Source: Parahoeflea alexandrii
GTDB lineage: Bacteria > Pseudomonadota > Alphaproteobacteria > Rhizobiales > Rhizobiaceae
Direction of reading: 5' to 3'
DNA: 64,000 nucleotides
Assembly (NCBI RefSeq): GCF_027214025.1
Contig: NZ_JAPWHB010000005.1
Coordinates: forward strand, 258,575-322,574
Shown in pieces: positions 27,017-35,146 of the stretch (positions within the stretch are counted from its first letter, which is position 1; every line of letters starts with the position of its first letter). The notes under the pieces are model-generated. The model was not told the DNA's origin. It saw only the letters and a list, made by a program, of their open reading frames with translations, and did no database searches. Both the position numbers and the translations under genes were made by a program.

Positions 27017-27535
27017 ATGGAAATGAACGGATCACAACGCATCGAAGCTTCCCGCGAGCAGGTCTACGCCGCCTTGAATGACGTCGATATCCTGCGCCAG
27101 TGCATTCCGGGCTGCGAGTCGATCGAGAAGACCTCCGACACCGAGATGAACGCCAAGGTGACGCTGCGGGTCGGTCCGGTCAAGGCGAGCTTCACCGGCA
27201 AGGTGACCCTGTCCGATCTCGATCCGCCCAACGGTTATACGATCAGCGGAGAAGGATCGGGCGGCATGGCCGGCTTCGCCAAGGGCGGAGCCAAGGTGGA
27301 CCTGGTACCCGATGGCGATGCAACGATCCTCAATTACACCGTGTCGGCTGAAATCGGCGGCAAGATCGCTCAGCTCGGCAGCCGTCTGATCGATGGAACC
27401 GCGAAGAAGCTGGCCGGTGATTTCTTTGCGAAATTCAGCGAGATTGTCGGCCCGACACCGGCAGCCGAAGACACGCCAGCTGAAGACGTCGCGGAGAAGA
27501 AGGGCTGGGTTGGCCGCTTGCGCGATTCCCTATAG
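27017..27535 (+). CDS. coxG: CoxG, SRPBCC-fold membrane-recruitment protein
   Basis: 172-residue SRPBCC (CoxG) family protein. The conserved N-terminus is MNGSQRIEASREQVYAALND with IPGCESIE; the fold covers about residues 3-145, followed by an acidic linker and a basic/aromatic tail GWVGRLRDSL. In other bacteria CoxG binds quinone or anchors CO dehydrogenase to the membrane. It is the last gene of the cox operon, 51 nt after coxF. No clear terminator is visible downstream. Confidence 0.92.
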   Translation: MEMNGSQRIEASREQVYAALNDVDILRQCIPGCESIEKTSDTEMNAKVTLRVGPVKASFTGKVTLSDLDPPNGYTISGEGSGGMAGFAKGGAKVDLVPDGDATILNYTVSAEIGGKIAQLGSRLIDGTAKKLAGDFFAKFSEIVGPTPAAEDTPAEDVAEKKGWVGRLRDSL

Positions 27536-27589
27536 GCCAGGCGCCACGCAGGGGCCCTTCCGGCCAGGCGATGCCAAATCACCAGTTGA

Positions 27590-27627
27590 TTGCGATTGAA
27601 CAAATTGCGCCCGACAGGGTCTGCTAG
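27590..27627 (+). promoter_or_regulatory. NnrR-type box and -10 of the DUF1858 gene
   Basis: TTGCGATTGAACAA (27590-27603) has the TTG-N8-CAA layout of Crp/Fnr boxes. Exactly 21 nt separate it from TAG (27625-27627) in the -10-like TGCTAG. Nearly the same box and spacing precede nnrS and nosR. This fits a class II activated promoter with the box centred near -41.5. Confidence 0.65.
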
Positions 27628-27656
27628 CGTCCGGGTTTGACAAACCGGGCAGCTCA

Positions 27657-27875
27657 ATGGGCAAGCAGACCATCACACTGGAGACGCCGATGGATGTGGT
27701 GATGAGCCGGCATCCTGAAGTGCTTCCGGTGTTGCTGGCATCCAGGATCCATTGTGTCGGCTGCCCATTGAGCGCGTTTCACAGCGTTTCGGATGCGGCT
27801 CTCGAGCATTCCCGTAACCCCGAAGAGTTCCTTGCGTCGCTCATGTCGGCGATCGCTGCGGCCGGTTCGCGGTGA
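27657..27875 (+). CDS. Small DUF1858-domain protein
   Basis: 72-residue protein with the DUF1858 fold (TLETPMDVVMSRHPEVLPVLLASRI), ending in a conserved HCVGCPLSAFHSVSDAALEH segment with C33 and C36. Such CxxC-containing domains occur alone or fused to redox and iron-sulfur-repair proteins, often near denitrification genes. Its own NnrR-type promoter places it in the nitrogen-oxide response. A role in nitrosative-stress defence or thiol chemistry is plausible but unproven. The Shine-Dalgarno is weak. Confidence 0.85.
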   Translation: MGKQTITLETPMDVVMSRHPEVLPVLLASRIHCVGCPLSAFHSVSDAALEHSRNPEEFLASLMSAIAAAGSR

Positions 27876-27881
27876 ACGGCA

Positions 27882-28577
27882 TCAGTCGCGCGCGGATGCG
27901 ACCATCATCAGCCTGTGGCCTTCGACAAGCGTGATCTTCTGGCGTCCGCCCTTGATCCAGCCCTTCGAATCCCAGCTGCTGAGCAGGCGGGAGACGGTGT
28001 GAAGCGTCGTGCCGGTCATCTCGGAGATGTCCTGCCGGGAGATCGGAAAGTCGATCAGGATTCCTTCATCGGTCTTGCGGCCGGTTTCCCGTGCAAGGCT
28101 TAGAATGGCGTTGGCGACCCTTTGTTCCACCCGCTCCGTGGCCAGTTCGACGACACGGTCCTGGGTGCCGACCAGCCGGCTGCCGACCATGGAATAGGTG
28201 TTGGTGGCAAAACCCGGGTGTGCGGCAACGATGGCGTCCCAGGCGTTGGAAGGCCAGGCGAGCAGGACGCAATCGACCGCGGCCACTGCATTGGCCGGGT
28301 AGCTGTCCCGCCCGATTGCCTTTGCAATACCGAGCAGTTCGCCGGTCGCGATATAGCGGACGATCACCTGTTCGCCGTCGGGCGTCACCTTGACCACACG
28401 CACATAGCCATCAAGCAGCAGGAAGAACGAGTGCGCTTCCTCGCCTTCCCGAAACACATAGGCATCCTTCGCGCTCCGGAACGACACGGCCCGTGCGAGC
28501 ATATCGTCGAGCGCGTCCCGGCTCATTCCGGAAAAGGGAGGCAGGTCGGCAAGAAGCGACGCATCAAGACGGCTCAA
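27882..28577 (-). CDS. nnrR: Crp/Fnr-family nitric-oxide-responsive regulator NnrR
   Basis: 231-residue Crp/Fnr activator. A cyclic-nucleotide-like sensor domain covers residues ~10-125 and the winged HTH ~145-225. The recognition helix reads TLHTVSRLLS, with H193 where FNR has Glu, followed by S196-R197. There is only one Cys (C103), so no FNR [4Fe-4S] cluster; a haem- or NO-sensing mode is typical of NnrR. The start is TTG at 28577 with GGAG 7 nt upstream. It is divergent from nnrS, with an NnrR-type box 15 nt upstream of its own start, which suggests autoregulation. Confidence 0.87.
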   Translation of the reverse strand: MSRLDASLLADLPPFSGMSRDALDDMLARAVSFRSAKDAYVFREGEEAHSFFLLLDGYVRVVKVTPDGEQVIVRYIATGELLGIAKAIGRDSYPANAVAAVDCVLLAWPSNAWDAIVAAHPGFATNTYSMVGSRLVGTQDRVVELATERVEQRVANAILSLARETGRKTDEGILIDFPISRQDISEMTGTTLHTVSRLLSSWDSKGWIKGGRQKITLVEGHRLMMVASARD

Positions 28578-28591
28578 TGGTTTTCTCCAGT

Positions 28592-28629
28592 TTGCGACAA
28601 TGCAAAGATCCGGCTGGCCAAACTGTTAG
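28592..28629 (+). promoter_or_regulatory. NnrR-type box and -10 of nnrS
   Basis: TTGCGACAATGCAA (28592-28605), flanked by T and A to give the palindrome TTTGC-N6-GCAAA. TAG of the -10-like TGTTAG follows after 21 nt (28627-28629). It differs at only two positions from the box before nosR. On the other strand it overlies the nnrR untranslated leader, so NnrR binding there could repress its own gene. Confidence 0.75.
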
Positions 28630-28694
28630 GGATTTGGTGGCGCCAACGCAACCCGAACAGGCGTCCCGCAACTCAACAGACACTGGATCCCATC

Positions 28695-29885
28695 ATGGCA
28701 ATTCCTCGAACCCGCACATATGCCGGACCGGCCATCCTGAGCTACGGCTTTCGTCCGTTCTTTCTTTTCGGCGGGCTGTATACGGGGCTGTCGATCCTGC
28801 TTTGGCTGCCGCAGTTTTACGGCGAGCTGGCGCTGGCGACGCTGTTTGCGCCGGTTGATTGGCACGTGCACGAACTCTATTTCGGTTTCCTGCCGGCGAT
28901 CGTCACCGGGTTCCTGTTCACCGCCGTGCCAAACTGGACCGGCCGCATGCCACTGCAGGGAAACGCCCTCCTGGCATTGCTCCTGCTCTGGTTGGCGGGG
29001 CGGGTGGCGGTTACCTTTTCAGCGTATATCGGCTGGCAGTCGGCGCTGGTCGTGGATTGTGCTTTCCTGATCGCAGTGGCGATCGTGATTGCCCGTGAAA
29101 TCATCGCCGGCGCGAACTGGCGAAACCTGAAGGTGCTGCTGCCCTTGTTGGTCCTGGCAGCCGCCAACATCGCCTTTCATCTGGAAGCGCATTTTGACGG
29201 CGTCTCCGATATCAGCCGCCGGCTGGCGGCGCTCGCCGCGATCACGTTGATTATGCTGATTGGGGGGCGAGTCATCCCGAGTTTCACCCGCAACTGGCTG
29301 GTTCGCGAGAATCCCGGGCGCCTGCCTGCGGCCTTTTCGCGCTTCGACGTGGTCTCCATTGCCGCGGGCATAGCGGCCCTGGGTGTCTGGACCGCGTCTC
29401 CGGAGTCACTCGGCGCCGCTGTAACCATGGCCATCGCGGCCTTGCTGCATTTCATTCGGCTCGGGCGCTGGGCCGGCGATCGCACCTTGCGCGATCCGCT
29501 GGTCTGGATCCTGCACGCGGCTTATCTCTTTGTACCCGCCGGATTTGCGCTTATTGCTGCGGCCATTCTCCTACCGGAGCATATCTCGCCGCTTGCCGGT
29601 GTGCATGCGCTCGGTGTCGGCGCTGTCGGTGGCATGACCCTGGCGATGATGGTACGTGCCTCGCTGGGGCATACCGGACAGGCGCTGCGTGCCGGTCCCG
29701 CCGTCAGCTTGCTTTTTCTGGCGGTGCTGGTCGCGGCGGCCGCGCGCATTCTCGCCGCCATGACCGACAGCCATACGGGCCTGTCATTGCATGTCGCGGC
29801 TTTCGCGTGGATGGCGGCATTCTGCGGCTTTGCTGTAGTCGTCGGCCCGGCGCTCGTCATGCCGCGGCGGTCGGCGAGGCCCTAG
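28695..29885 (+). CDS. nnrS: NnrS family haem-copper membrane protein
   Basis: 396-residue polytopic membrane protein (about 12 helices) of the NnrS family. The N-terminal signature is GPAILSYGFRPFFLFGGLY, followed by DWHVHELYFGFLPAIVTGFLF with histidines likely to bind haem or metal; a later conserved HALGVGAVGGMTLAMM segment is present. NnrS proteins protect against nitrosative stress and accompany NnrR regulons. The ATG at 28695 begins the conserved N-terminus; the longer frame crosses the promoter. Its stop overlaps the convergent nnrU stop by 4 nt. Confidence 0.93.
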   Translation: MAIPRTRTYAGPAILSYGFRPFFLFGGLYTGLSILLWLPQFYGELALATLFAPVDWHVHELYFGFLPAIVTGFLFTAVPNWTGRMPLQGNALLALLLLWLAGRVAVTFSAYIGWQSALVVDCAFLIAVAIVIAREIIAGANWRNLKVLLPLLVLAAANIAFHLEAHFDGVSDISRRLAALAAITLIMLIGGRVIPSFTRNWLVRENPGRLPAAFSRFDVVSIAAGIAALGVWTASPESLGAAVTMAIAALLHFIRLGRWAGDRTLRDPLVWILHAAYLFVPAGFALIAAAILLPEHISPLAGVHALGVGAVGGMTLAMMVRASLGHTGQALRAGPAVSLLFLAVLVAAAARILAAMTDSHTGLSLHVAAFAWMAAFCGFAVVVGPALVMPRRSARP

Positions 29886-30562
29886 AGAACGGCCGCCAGC
29901 GGCGACACCCCGATCACGGCCGGATGCAGTGCCAGCAGGATCGCAAACAACGCCAAGCCGGCGATCAGCCTCACCAGAAGGCTTTGCGCGCCGAAGCTGT
30001 CTGCAAGGGATGCCCGGCGCATGTCCGCCAGCAGGTCCTGATACCGGTCCTCACCGATTTCCCGTTTCTTGCGCCGGTCGATCAGCCGCATTCCGACAAG
30101 GGTGAAGGCGGCGAAGATGCCGAACATTATGAGATGCGCTAGGTTGCCGTTGGGGAGGATATGCGAGCCGGACCACAGCAGGAGAGCCACCAGCAACGGA
30201 TGCCGGTGCAAGCGGACAATTCCGGCCCGCCTCGGATCAAAGGAGCTATTTCTGGAACCGCCAAAGGAAAAGGGATTGGGGCGCCCGATGGAGAGTGCGA
30301 AGACGATACAGGCAAGCAGCATTGCCGCCAGCGTCACGGCCGACTGCCAGGGCGCCGGCTGCCAGATTTCTACATAGGGCGCGCGTCCGGCGCTGACGAT
30401 CAGCCAGGCCAGCGCCAGCACCGATACGATCGAATAGCCAATCGAGAAGGTCCGCGCTCCGAAGCGGCCGACAATATGAGACTTGACCGCCGGCCGGACC
30501 GGCACCGCATGCAAGACGAAGAAAACCGCCAATGCCAACGAAAATTCAGTCCAGTTTTCCAT
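29882..30562 (-). CDS. nnrU: NnrU family membrane protein
   Basis: 226-residue integral membrane protein with about five or six helices. Its NnrU features are FVLHAVPVRPAVKSHIVGRFG near the N-terminus and DPRRAGIVRLHRHPLLVALLLWSGSH (conserved RHP) in the middle. NnrU is required for NO metabolism in Rhodobacter and resembles isoprenylcysteine methyltransferase-like proteins; its biochemical role is uncertain. It is convergent with nnrS (4-nt overlap) and divergent from nosR. The upstream Shine-Dalgarno is weak. Confidence 0.88.
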   Translation of the reverse strand: MENWTEFSLALAVFFVLHAVPVRPAVKSHIVGRFGARTFSIGYSIVSVLALAWLIVSAGRAPYVEIWQPAPWQSAVTLAAMLLACIVFALSIGRPNPFSFGGSRNSSFDPRRAGIVRLHRHPLLVALLLWSGSHILPNGNLAHLIMFGIFAAFTLVGMRLIDRRKKREIGEDRYQDLLADMRRASLADSFGAQSLLVRLIAGLALFAILLALHPAVIGVSPLAAVL

Positions 30563-30940
30563 TATCGAACCCCGACCCTTCCGGCAAATCTTGAAGCTGT
30601 ATCAGCGGTTTGCAACCGTTCGACGGATGTCTCGCATGGCGCGGCTGCTGTTTGGCCGCCGCATGCGGACCGCCTTCACAAAATCGCTTCCCCATGCGCG
30701 ATAATGCGAACGCGGGAGTGTGGCTCTGCTCGGTCAACCCGTTGGCTGAGGTGGAACAAAAAGCATTTCGTTCGGATACAGGCAAGGGTCCTGAGCCAAA
30801 TGCAGCAACGAAAACATTATATATAAACAATATAATATATTGATATCGCTGAGGTTTCCGGGCGCGTTTCATTTGCGAGTTTGCGCAAATGCAAAGAGGT
30901 CGCCAGGCCACGAGGCTAGGTTCACGCCGGAAATGACCGG
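30563..30940. other. Divergent nnrU-nosR intergenic region
   Basis: A 378-bp gap. It holds the nosR promoter near its right end and an AT-rich tract at about 30810-30845 (ATATA-rich, unlike the GC-rich surroundings) that may be an upstream element or bend. An 8-bp inverted repeat CATTTGCG-N6-CGCAAATG spans 30870-30891 and overlaps the NnrR-type box. I found no convincing box for nnrU and no gene; short open frames lack start signals. Confidence 0.6.
30881..30919 (+). promoter_or_regulatory. NnrR-type box and -10 of nosR
   Basis: TTGCGCAAATGCAA (30881-30894) has the TTG-N8-CAA layout; TAG of GGCTAG follows after 22 nt (30917-30919). The predicted start is near 30929, leaving a very short leader before nosR. 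It shares TTGCG-NN-AATGCAA with the nnrS box. A second TTGCG at 30873-30877 makes a longer inverted repeat and may help or compete for binding. Confidence 0.75.
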
Positions 30941-33202
30941 GTGAGTTTAGACATGATGGCCAAGTCGATCAGCGTTCGCAATTACATGGTTGCAGCATTT
31001 GCGATGCTGGCAAGCCTTCTTCTGCCCATCGGCGCCGCGCAGGCCGAACCCCTGGTCATGAAGTTCCTGGACAAGGCGAGTGTCGGCGACATCGTTCCCG
31101 GCGCCACCGAGTACGGTCAATTGCGGTCGGACATTCCCGTGGTTGAAGCCCTGAAGGACGGCAAGGTCGTCGGCTACGTCTTCCTGACATCCGATTTCGT
31201 CACGACGACCGGCTATTCCGGCAAGCCGATCCACACGCTCATGGGAGTTGACGACAACGCGAAGGTCACCGGCGTCCGCCTCGTCAAGCATTCCGAACCG
31301 ATCGTGCTGGTCGGCATCCCCGAATCCAAAATCGCCGCGGTGACGGAGAAATACGCCGGGCTCGATCTCATCGCCGAGGCCGCCGCCGGTGGCTCGGCGC
31401 ATGATCTCGACATCGTCTCGGGCGCCACCGTGACGATCATCGTCATCGACGATTCCATTGTCCGGGCAGGGCTGAAAGTGGCGAGGTCTCTTGGCCTTGG
31501 CGGCCTTGAGCCCGAACTGGCAAGCTCGGGACCGACGAAGGCTTTGTCGATGCCAAGCGGTGACGACGTCACGGTATCCGACTGGCAGACGCTTGCGGGT
31601 GATGGTTCGATCCGCAGCCTTCGGCTCGATATCGGTCAGGTGAACACGGCATTCGAGGAGACCGGTGACCCTCGCGCCATCAAGCGCCCGGAAAAGGGGG
31701 CGCCCGAAGACACCTTCATCGACATGCAGATGGCGCTGGTCAGCGCGCCGGAGATCGGCCGCACGCTGCTTGGCGACGATGAATACGCCAACCTGCTCGA
31801 ATGGCTCGATGAAGGCGACCAGGCGATCCTCGTTGTCGGTCGCGGCAAGTATTCCTTCAAGGGATCGGGCTATGTCCGCGGCGGCATATTCGACCGCATC
31901 CAGCTGATCCAGGGCGACACCGCGGTTCGCTTCCACGACAAGCAGCACAAGCGGATTGGCAAGCTCGCGGCGGAAGATGCGCCGTCGTTCACCGAACTCG
32001 ATATCTTCAAGGTGAAGGCGGGCAGCGGCTTTGATCCGGCGGAGCCGTTCAGGCTGCAGCTCTTGGTGCAGCGCGCCGTTGGCGCCATCGACAAGGCCTT
32101 CATCACCTTTGATCTCGGCTACCGAATTCCGGACCGCCATACCGAGAAGCTTGCGGTCGAAACCGCCGCCGTCAACCCGCAGATCCAGAGCGACGTGGCG
32201 GTATCGGATACCAGCGAACTGAGCCATCTGTGGAAGCGCGTCTGGCTGCAGAAGCGCGTCGAGGTCGTGGTCCTGGTGGCCGCCCTCGTCATCCTGACCG
32301 GTGTATTCTTCTTCCAGATGCAGGTAACCCGGCATGAGCGTTTCACCTACTGGTTCCGCGTCGGCTTCCTGGTGTTCACGCTGGTCGGCCTCGGCTGGTA
32401 CGCCAATGCGCAATTGTCGGTGGTCAACATCCTGGCATTCTTCTCGGCGGTGATGGCAGGCTTCTCCTGGTCGGCCTTCCTGATGGACCCGCTGGTCTTC
32501 ATCCTCTGGTTTTCGGTGGCGGCGTCGCTGCTGTTCTGGGGCCGCGGTGTGTATTGCGGCTGGCTCTGCCCGTTCGGCGCGTTGCAGGAACTGACCAACA
32601 AGATCGCGCGCTTTTTCAAGGTCCCGCAATACACGCTGCCCTGGGGTCTGCATGAGCGCCTGTGGCCGATCAAGTACATGATCTTTCTCGGCCTGTTCGG
32701 CCTGTCGCTGTACTCGCTGGAAATGGCCGAGCGCTATGCGGAGATCGAGCCGTTCAAGACCGCGATCATCCTCAAGTTCCAGCGTGGCTGGCCGTATATC
32801 CTGTTCGTGGTCGTGCTGCTTGGCGCCGGCCTGTTCATCGAGCGCTTCTACTGCCGCTACCTGTGCCCGCTCGGCGCGGCGCTGGCGATCCCTGCGCGGC
32901 TCAGAATGTTCGACTGGCTCAAGCGCTACAAGGAATGCGGCGATCCATGCCAGCGCTGCGCCAAGGAGTGCATGGTCCAGGCCATCCATCCGGAAGGCAA
33001 TATCAATCCCAATGAATGCCTGCAGTGTCTGCACTGCCAGGTGCTCTACCAGAGCGCCACCAAGTGCCCGGTTTGCATCAAGAAAGAAGCCAAGCGGGCG
33101 AAATTCCGCAAGCAGAACGGGCTCGACTCCGTCGCTCCGGCATCGACCGGCATAGGGCAGCCGCGCGTGGGAACCAATCCGACAACACAACCATCAACCT
33201 GA
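30941..33202 (+). CDS. nosR: N2O reductase maturation/electron-transfer flavoprotein NosR
   Basis: 753-residue membrane flavo-iron-sulfur protein. Signal peptide (about 1-35, GAAQA), then a periplasmic FMN-binding domain (about 90-180; SGAT near 165 gives the flavinylation-type threonine, followed by VT), then membrane helices with the polyferredoxin-like CGWLCPFGALQE and CRYLCPLGAALA motifs, and a cytoplasmic two-[4Fe-4S] domain (CGDPCQRCAKEC, CLQCLHCQ, CPVC). NosR delivers electrons to, and supports maturation of, NosZ. The start is GTG at 30941; ATG at 30953 or 30956 is possible. Confidence 0.95.
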   Translation: MSLDMMAKSISVRNYMVAAFAMLASLLLPIGAAQAEPLVMKFLDKASVGDIVPGATEYGQLRSDIPVVEALKDGKVVGYVFLTSDFVTTTGYSGKPIHTLMGVDDNAKVTGVRLVKHSEPIVLVGIPESKIAAVTEKYAGLDLIAEAAAGGSAHDLDIVSGATVTIIVIDDSIVRAGLKVARSLGLGGLEPELASSGPTKALSMPSGDDVTVSDWQTLAGDGSIRSLRLDIGQVNTAFEETGDPRAIKRPEKGAPEDTFIDMQMALVSAPEIGRTLLGDDEYANLLEWLDEGDQAILVVGRGKYSFKGSGYVRGGIFDRIQLIQGDTAVRFHDKQHKRIGKLAAEDAPSFTELDIFKVKAGSGFDPAEPFRLQLLVQRAVGAIDKAFITFDLGYRIPDRHTEKLAVETAAVNPQIQSDVAVSDTSELSHLWKRVWLQKRVEVVVLVAALVILTGVFFFQMQVTRHERFTYWFRVGFLVFTLVGLGWYANAQLSVVNILAFFSAVMAGFSWSAFLMDPLVFILWFSVAASLLFWGRGVYCGWLCPFGALQELTNKIARFFKVPQYTLPWGLHERLWPIKYMIFLGLFGLSLYSLEMAERYAEIEPFKTAIILKFQRGWPYILFVVVLLGAGLFIERFYCRYLCPLGAALAIPARLRMFDWLKRYKECGDPCQRCAKECMVQAIHPEGNINPNECLQCLHCQVLYQSATKCPVCIKKEAKRAKFRKQNGLDSVAPASTGIGQPRVGTNPTTQPST

Positions 33203-33214
33203 AGGAGACAGAAC

Positions 33215-35134
33215 ATGTCAGCAGAAGAAACCAGACGAAAAGGCCTGTCCCGGCGATCCCTGATGACCGCCACGGCAGGGGGAGCCTTCCTGGCCGGATC
33301 CGGAATGGGATCCGAATTGCTCAAGGGTACGCTTGTCAGCAAGGCGCATGCTTCGACACCGAAACTGAACTTCGAGCCGGGTGAGCTCGACCCCTATTAC
33401 GGGTTCTGGTCGTCGGGTCAGAGCGGTGAATTGCGCATTCTCGGCTTTCCGTCGATGCGTGAGCTGATGCGGGTGCCGGTGTTCAACCGCTGCTCGGCCA
33501 CGGGCTGGGGCCAGACCAATGAAAGCCTGAAGATCCTGACCGAAGGCCTGACCGAGGAGACAAAGGCGTTTCTCGCGGCCAAGGGCATGAAGACCTATGA
33601 CAATGGCGACCTTCACCATCCGCACATGTCGTTTACAGACGGTACCTATGACGGCCGCTACATCTTCGCCAACGACAAGGCCAACACCAGGGTCGCGCGC
33701 ATCCGCTGCGACGTGATGAAATGCGACAGGATCATCGAGATCCCCAATGCCCATGACATCCACGGCATGCGGCCGCAGAAATATCCGCGCACCGGCTATG
33801 TGTTCGCCAATGGCGAGCATGAGGCACCACTCGTCAATGACGGCAAGATCCTCGACGATCCTTCGCAGTATGTGAACATCTTCACCGCCATCGATGGCGA
33901 CGAGATGAAGGTGGCCTGGCAGGTCATGGTGTCGGGCAACCTCGACAACACCGATTGCGACTATCAGGGCAAGTATGCCTTCTCCTCGAGCTACAACTCG
34001 GAAATGGGCATGAACCTTGCCGAGATGACCGAGAGCGAACTCGACCACGTGGTGGTGTTCAACCTGAAAGCCATCGAGGACGGCGTCGCCGCCGGCGATG
34101 TGCAGATGCTCAACGGGGTGCCGGTGATCGACGGCCGCAAGGGCCAGAACAAGAAGTACACCCGCTACATCCCGATTCCCAACAGCCCGCACGGCGTCAA
34201 TGCGGCGCCGGACAAGAAGCACATCATGATCAACGGCAAGCTGTCGCCGACCGTTTCGGTGATCGACGTGACCAAGCTCGATGCATTGTTCGACGAGGAT
34301 GCCGATCCGCGCTCCTGCATCGTCGCCGAGCCTGAACTGGGTCTCGGGCCGCTTCACACGGCCTTTGACGGCAAGGGATTTGCCTACACCACGCTTTTCC
34401 TCGACAGCCAGATCGTCAAGTGGGACATCGACAAGGCCATCCGCGCTTATGCCGGCGAGGACGTCGATCCGATCGTCTCCAAGGTCGATGTGCACTACCA
34501 GCCTGGCCACAACTCGACCTCGATGGGCGAAACCGCCGAGGCTGACGGTGCATGGCTGATCTCGATGAACAAGTTCTCCAAGGACCGGTTCCTCAATGTC
34601 GGCCCGCTGAAACCGGAGAACGAGCAGCTCATCGACATCTCGGCCGATGACATGAAGGTGGTTCATGACGGCCCGACATTCGCCGAGCCGCACGACAGCA
34701 TCATCGTGCGTGCGGACATCGTCAATCCGGTCAATGCCTGGTCGCGCGATGATGCGATGTTCGCCGATGCCGTCGCCCAGGCGAAAGCCGACGGCGTGGA
34801 CCTCGAAAGCGATGACATCGTCATCGAGGACGGCAACAAGGTGCGCGTCTACATGACGTCGGTCGCCCCGCAGTTCGGCCTTGAAAAGTTCACGGTCAAG
34901 CAGGGGCAGGAAGTCACGGTCTACGTCACCAACCTCGACGATGTTGACGACGTGACCCACGGCTTCTGCATTTCCAACTACGGCATCGCCATGGAAGTGG
35001 CGCCGCAGGCGACCGCGTCGATCACGTTTACGGCGGACCGCCCCGGCGTTCACTGGTTCTACTGCCAGTGGTTCTGCCATGCACTGCATATGGAAATGCG
35101 CGGCCGCATGTTTGTCGAACCGCGGAATGCGTGA
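33215..35134 (+). CDS. nosZ: Nitrous-oxide reductase
   Basis: 639-residue periplasmic copper enzyme reducing N2O to N2. Twin-arginine signal [18 protein letters not shown] with cleavage near KAHA (about residue 46), typical of clade I NosZ. The seven-bladed propeller with CuZ histidines (DLHHPHMSF and others) is followed by a cupredoxin domain whose CuA ligands are visible: C617, C621, H625 and M628. AAGGAG precedes the ATG. It is 12 nt after nosR in an intact nosRZDFYLX operon. Confidence 0.97.
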   Translation: MSAEETRRKGLSRRSLMTATAGGAFLAGSGMGSELLKGTLVSKAHASTPKLNFEPGELDPYYGFWSSGQSGELRILGFPSMRELMRVPVFNRCSATGWGQTNESLKILTEGLTEETKAFLAAKGMKTYDNGDLHHPHMSFTDGTYDGRYIFANDKANTRVARIRCDVMKCDRIIEIPNAHDIHGMRPQKYPRTGYVFANGEHEAPLVNDGKILDDPSQYVNIFTAIDGDEMKVAWQVMVSGNLDNTDCDYQGKYAFSSSYNSEMGMNLAEMTESELDHVVVFNLKAIEDGVAAGDVQMLNGVPVIDGRKGQNKKYTRYIPIPNSPHGVNAAPDKKHIMINGKLSPTVSVIDVTKLDALFDEDADPRSCIVAEPELGLGPLHTAFDGKGFAYTTLFLDSQIVKWDIDKAIRAYAGEDVDPIVSKVDVHYQPGHNSTSMGETAEADGAWLISMNKFSKDRFLNVGPLKPENEQLIDISADDMKVVHDGPTFAEPHDSIIVRADIVNPVNAWSRDDAMFADAVAQAKADGVDLESDDIVIEDGNKVRVYMTSVAPQFGLEKFTVKQGQEVTVYVTNLDDVDDVTHGFCISNYGIAMEVAPQATASITFTADRPGVHWFYCQWFCHALHMEMRGRMFVEPRNA

Positions 35135-35146
35135 GGCCATACGACC

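Noticed and set aside
27631-27649. CCGGG-TTTG/CAAACCGG hairpin before the DUF1858 gene as a riboswitch
   Set aside because: A single short bulged hairpin in a leader of about 20-30 nt, with no conserved riboswitch features.
30870-30891. CATTTGCG-N6-CGCAAATG inverted repeat as the main nosR activator site
   Set aside because: Its TTG-N10-CAA spacing is two bases too long for a Crp/Fnr dimer. The overlapping TTG-N8-CAA site at 30881-30894 fits the geometry and the nnrS box better.
30947-33190. 747-codon open frame antisense to nosR, and similar ones opposite nosZ (33218-35560) and coxL (22270-24051)
   Set aside because: Same artefact: mirror frames of well-supported genes, with no family features or credible ribosome sites.
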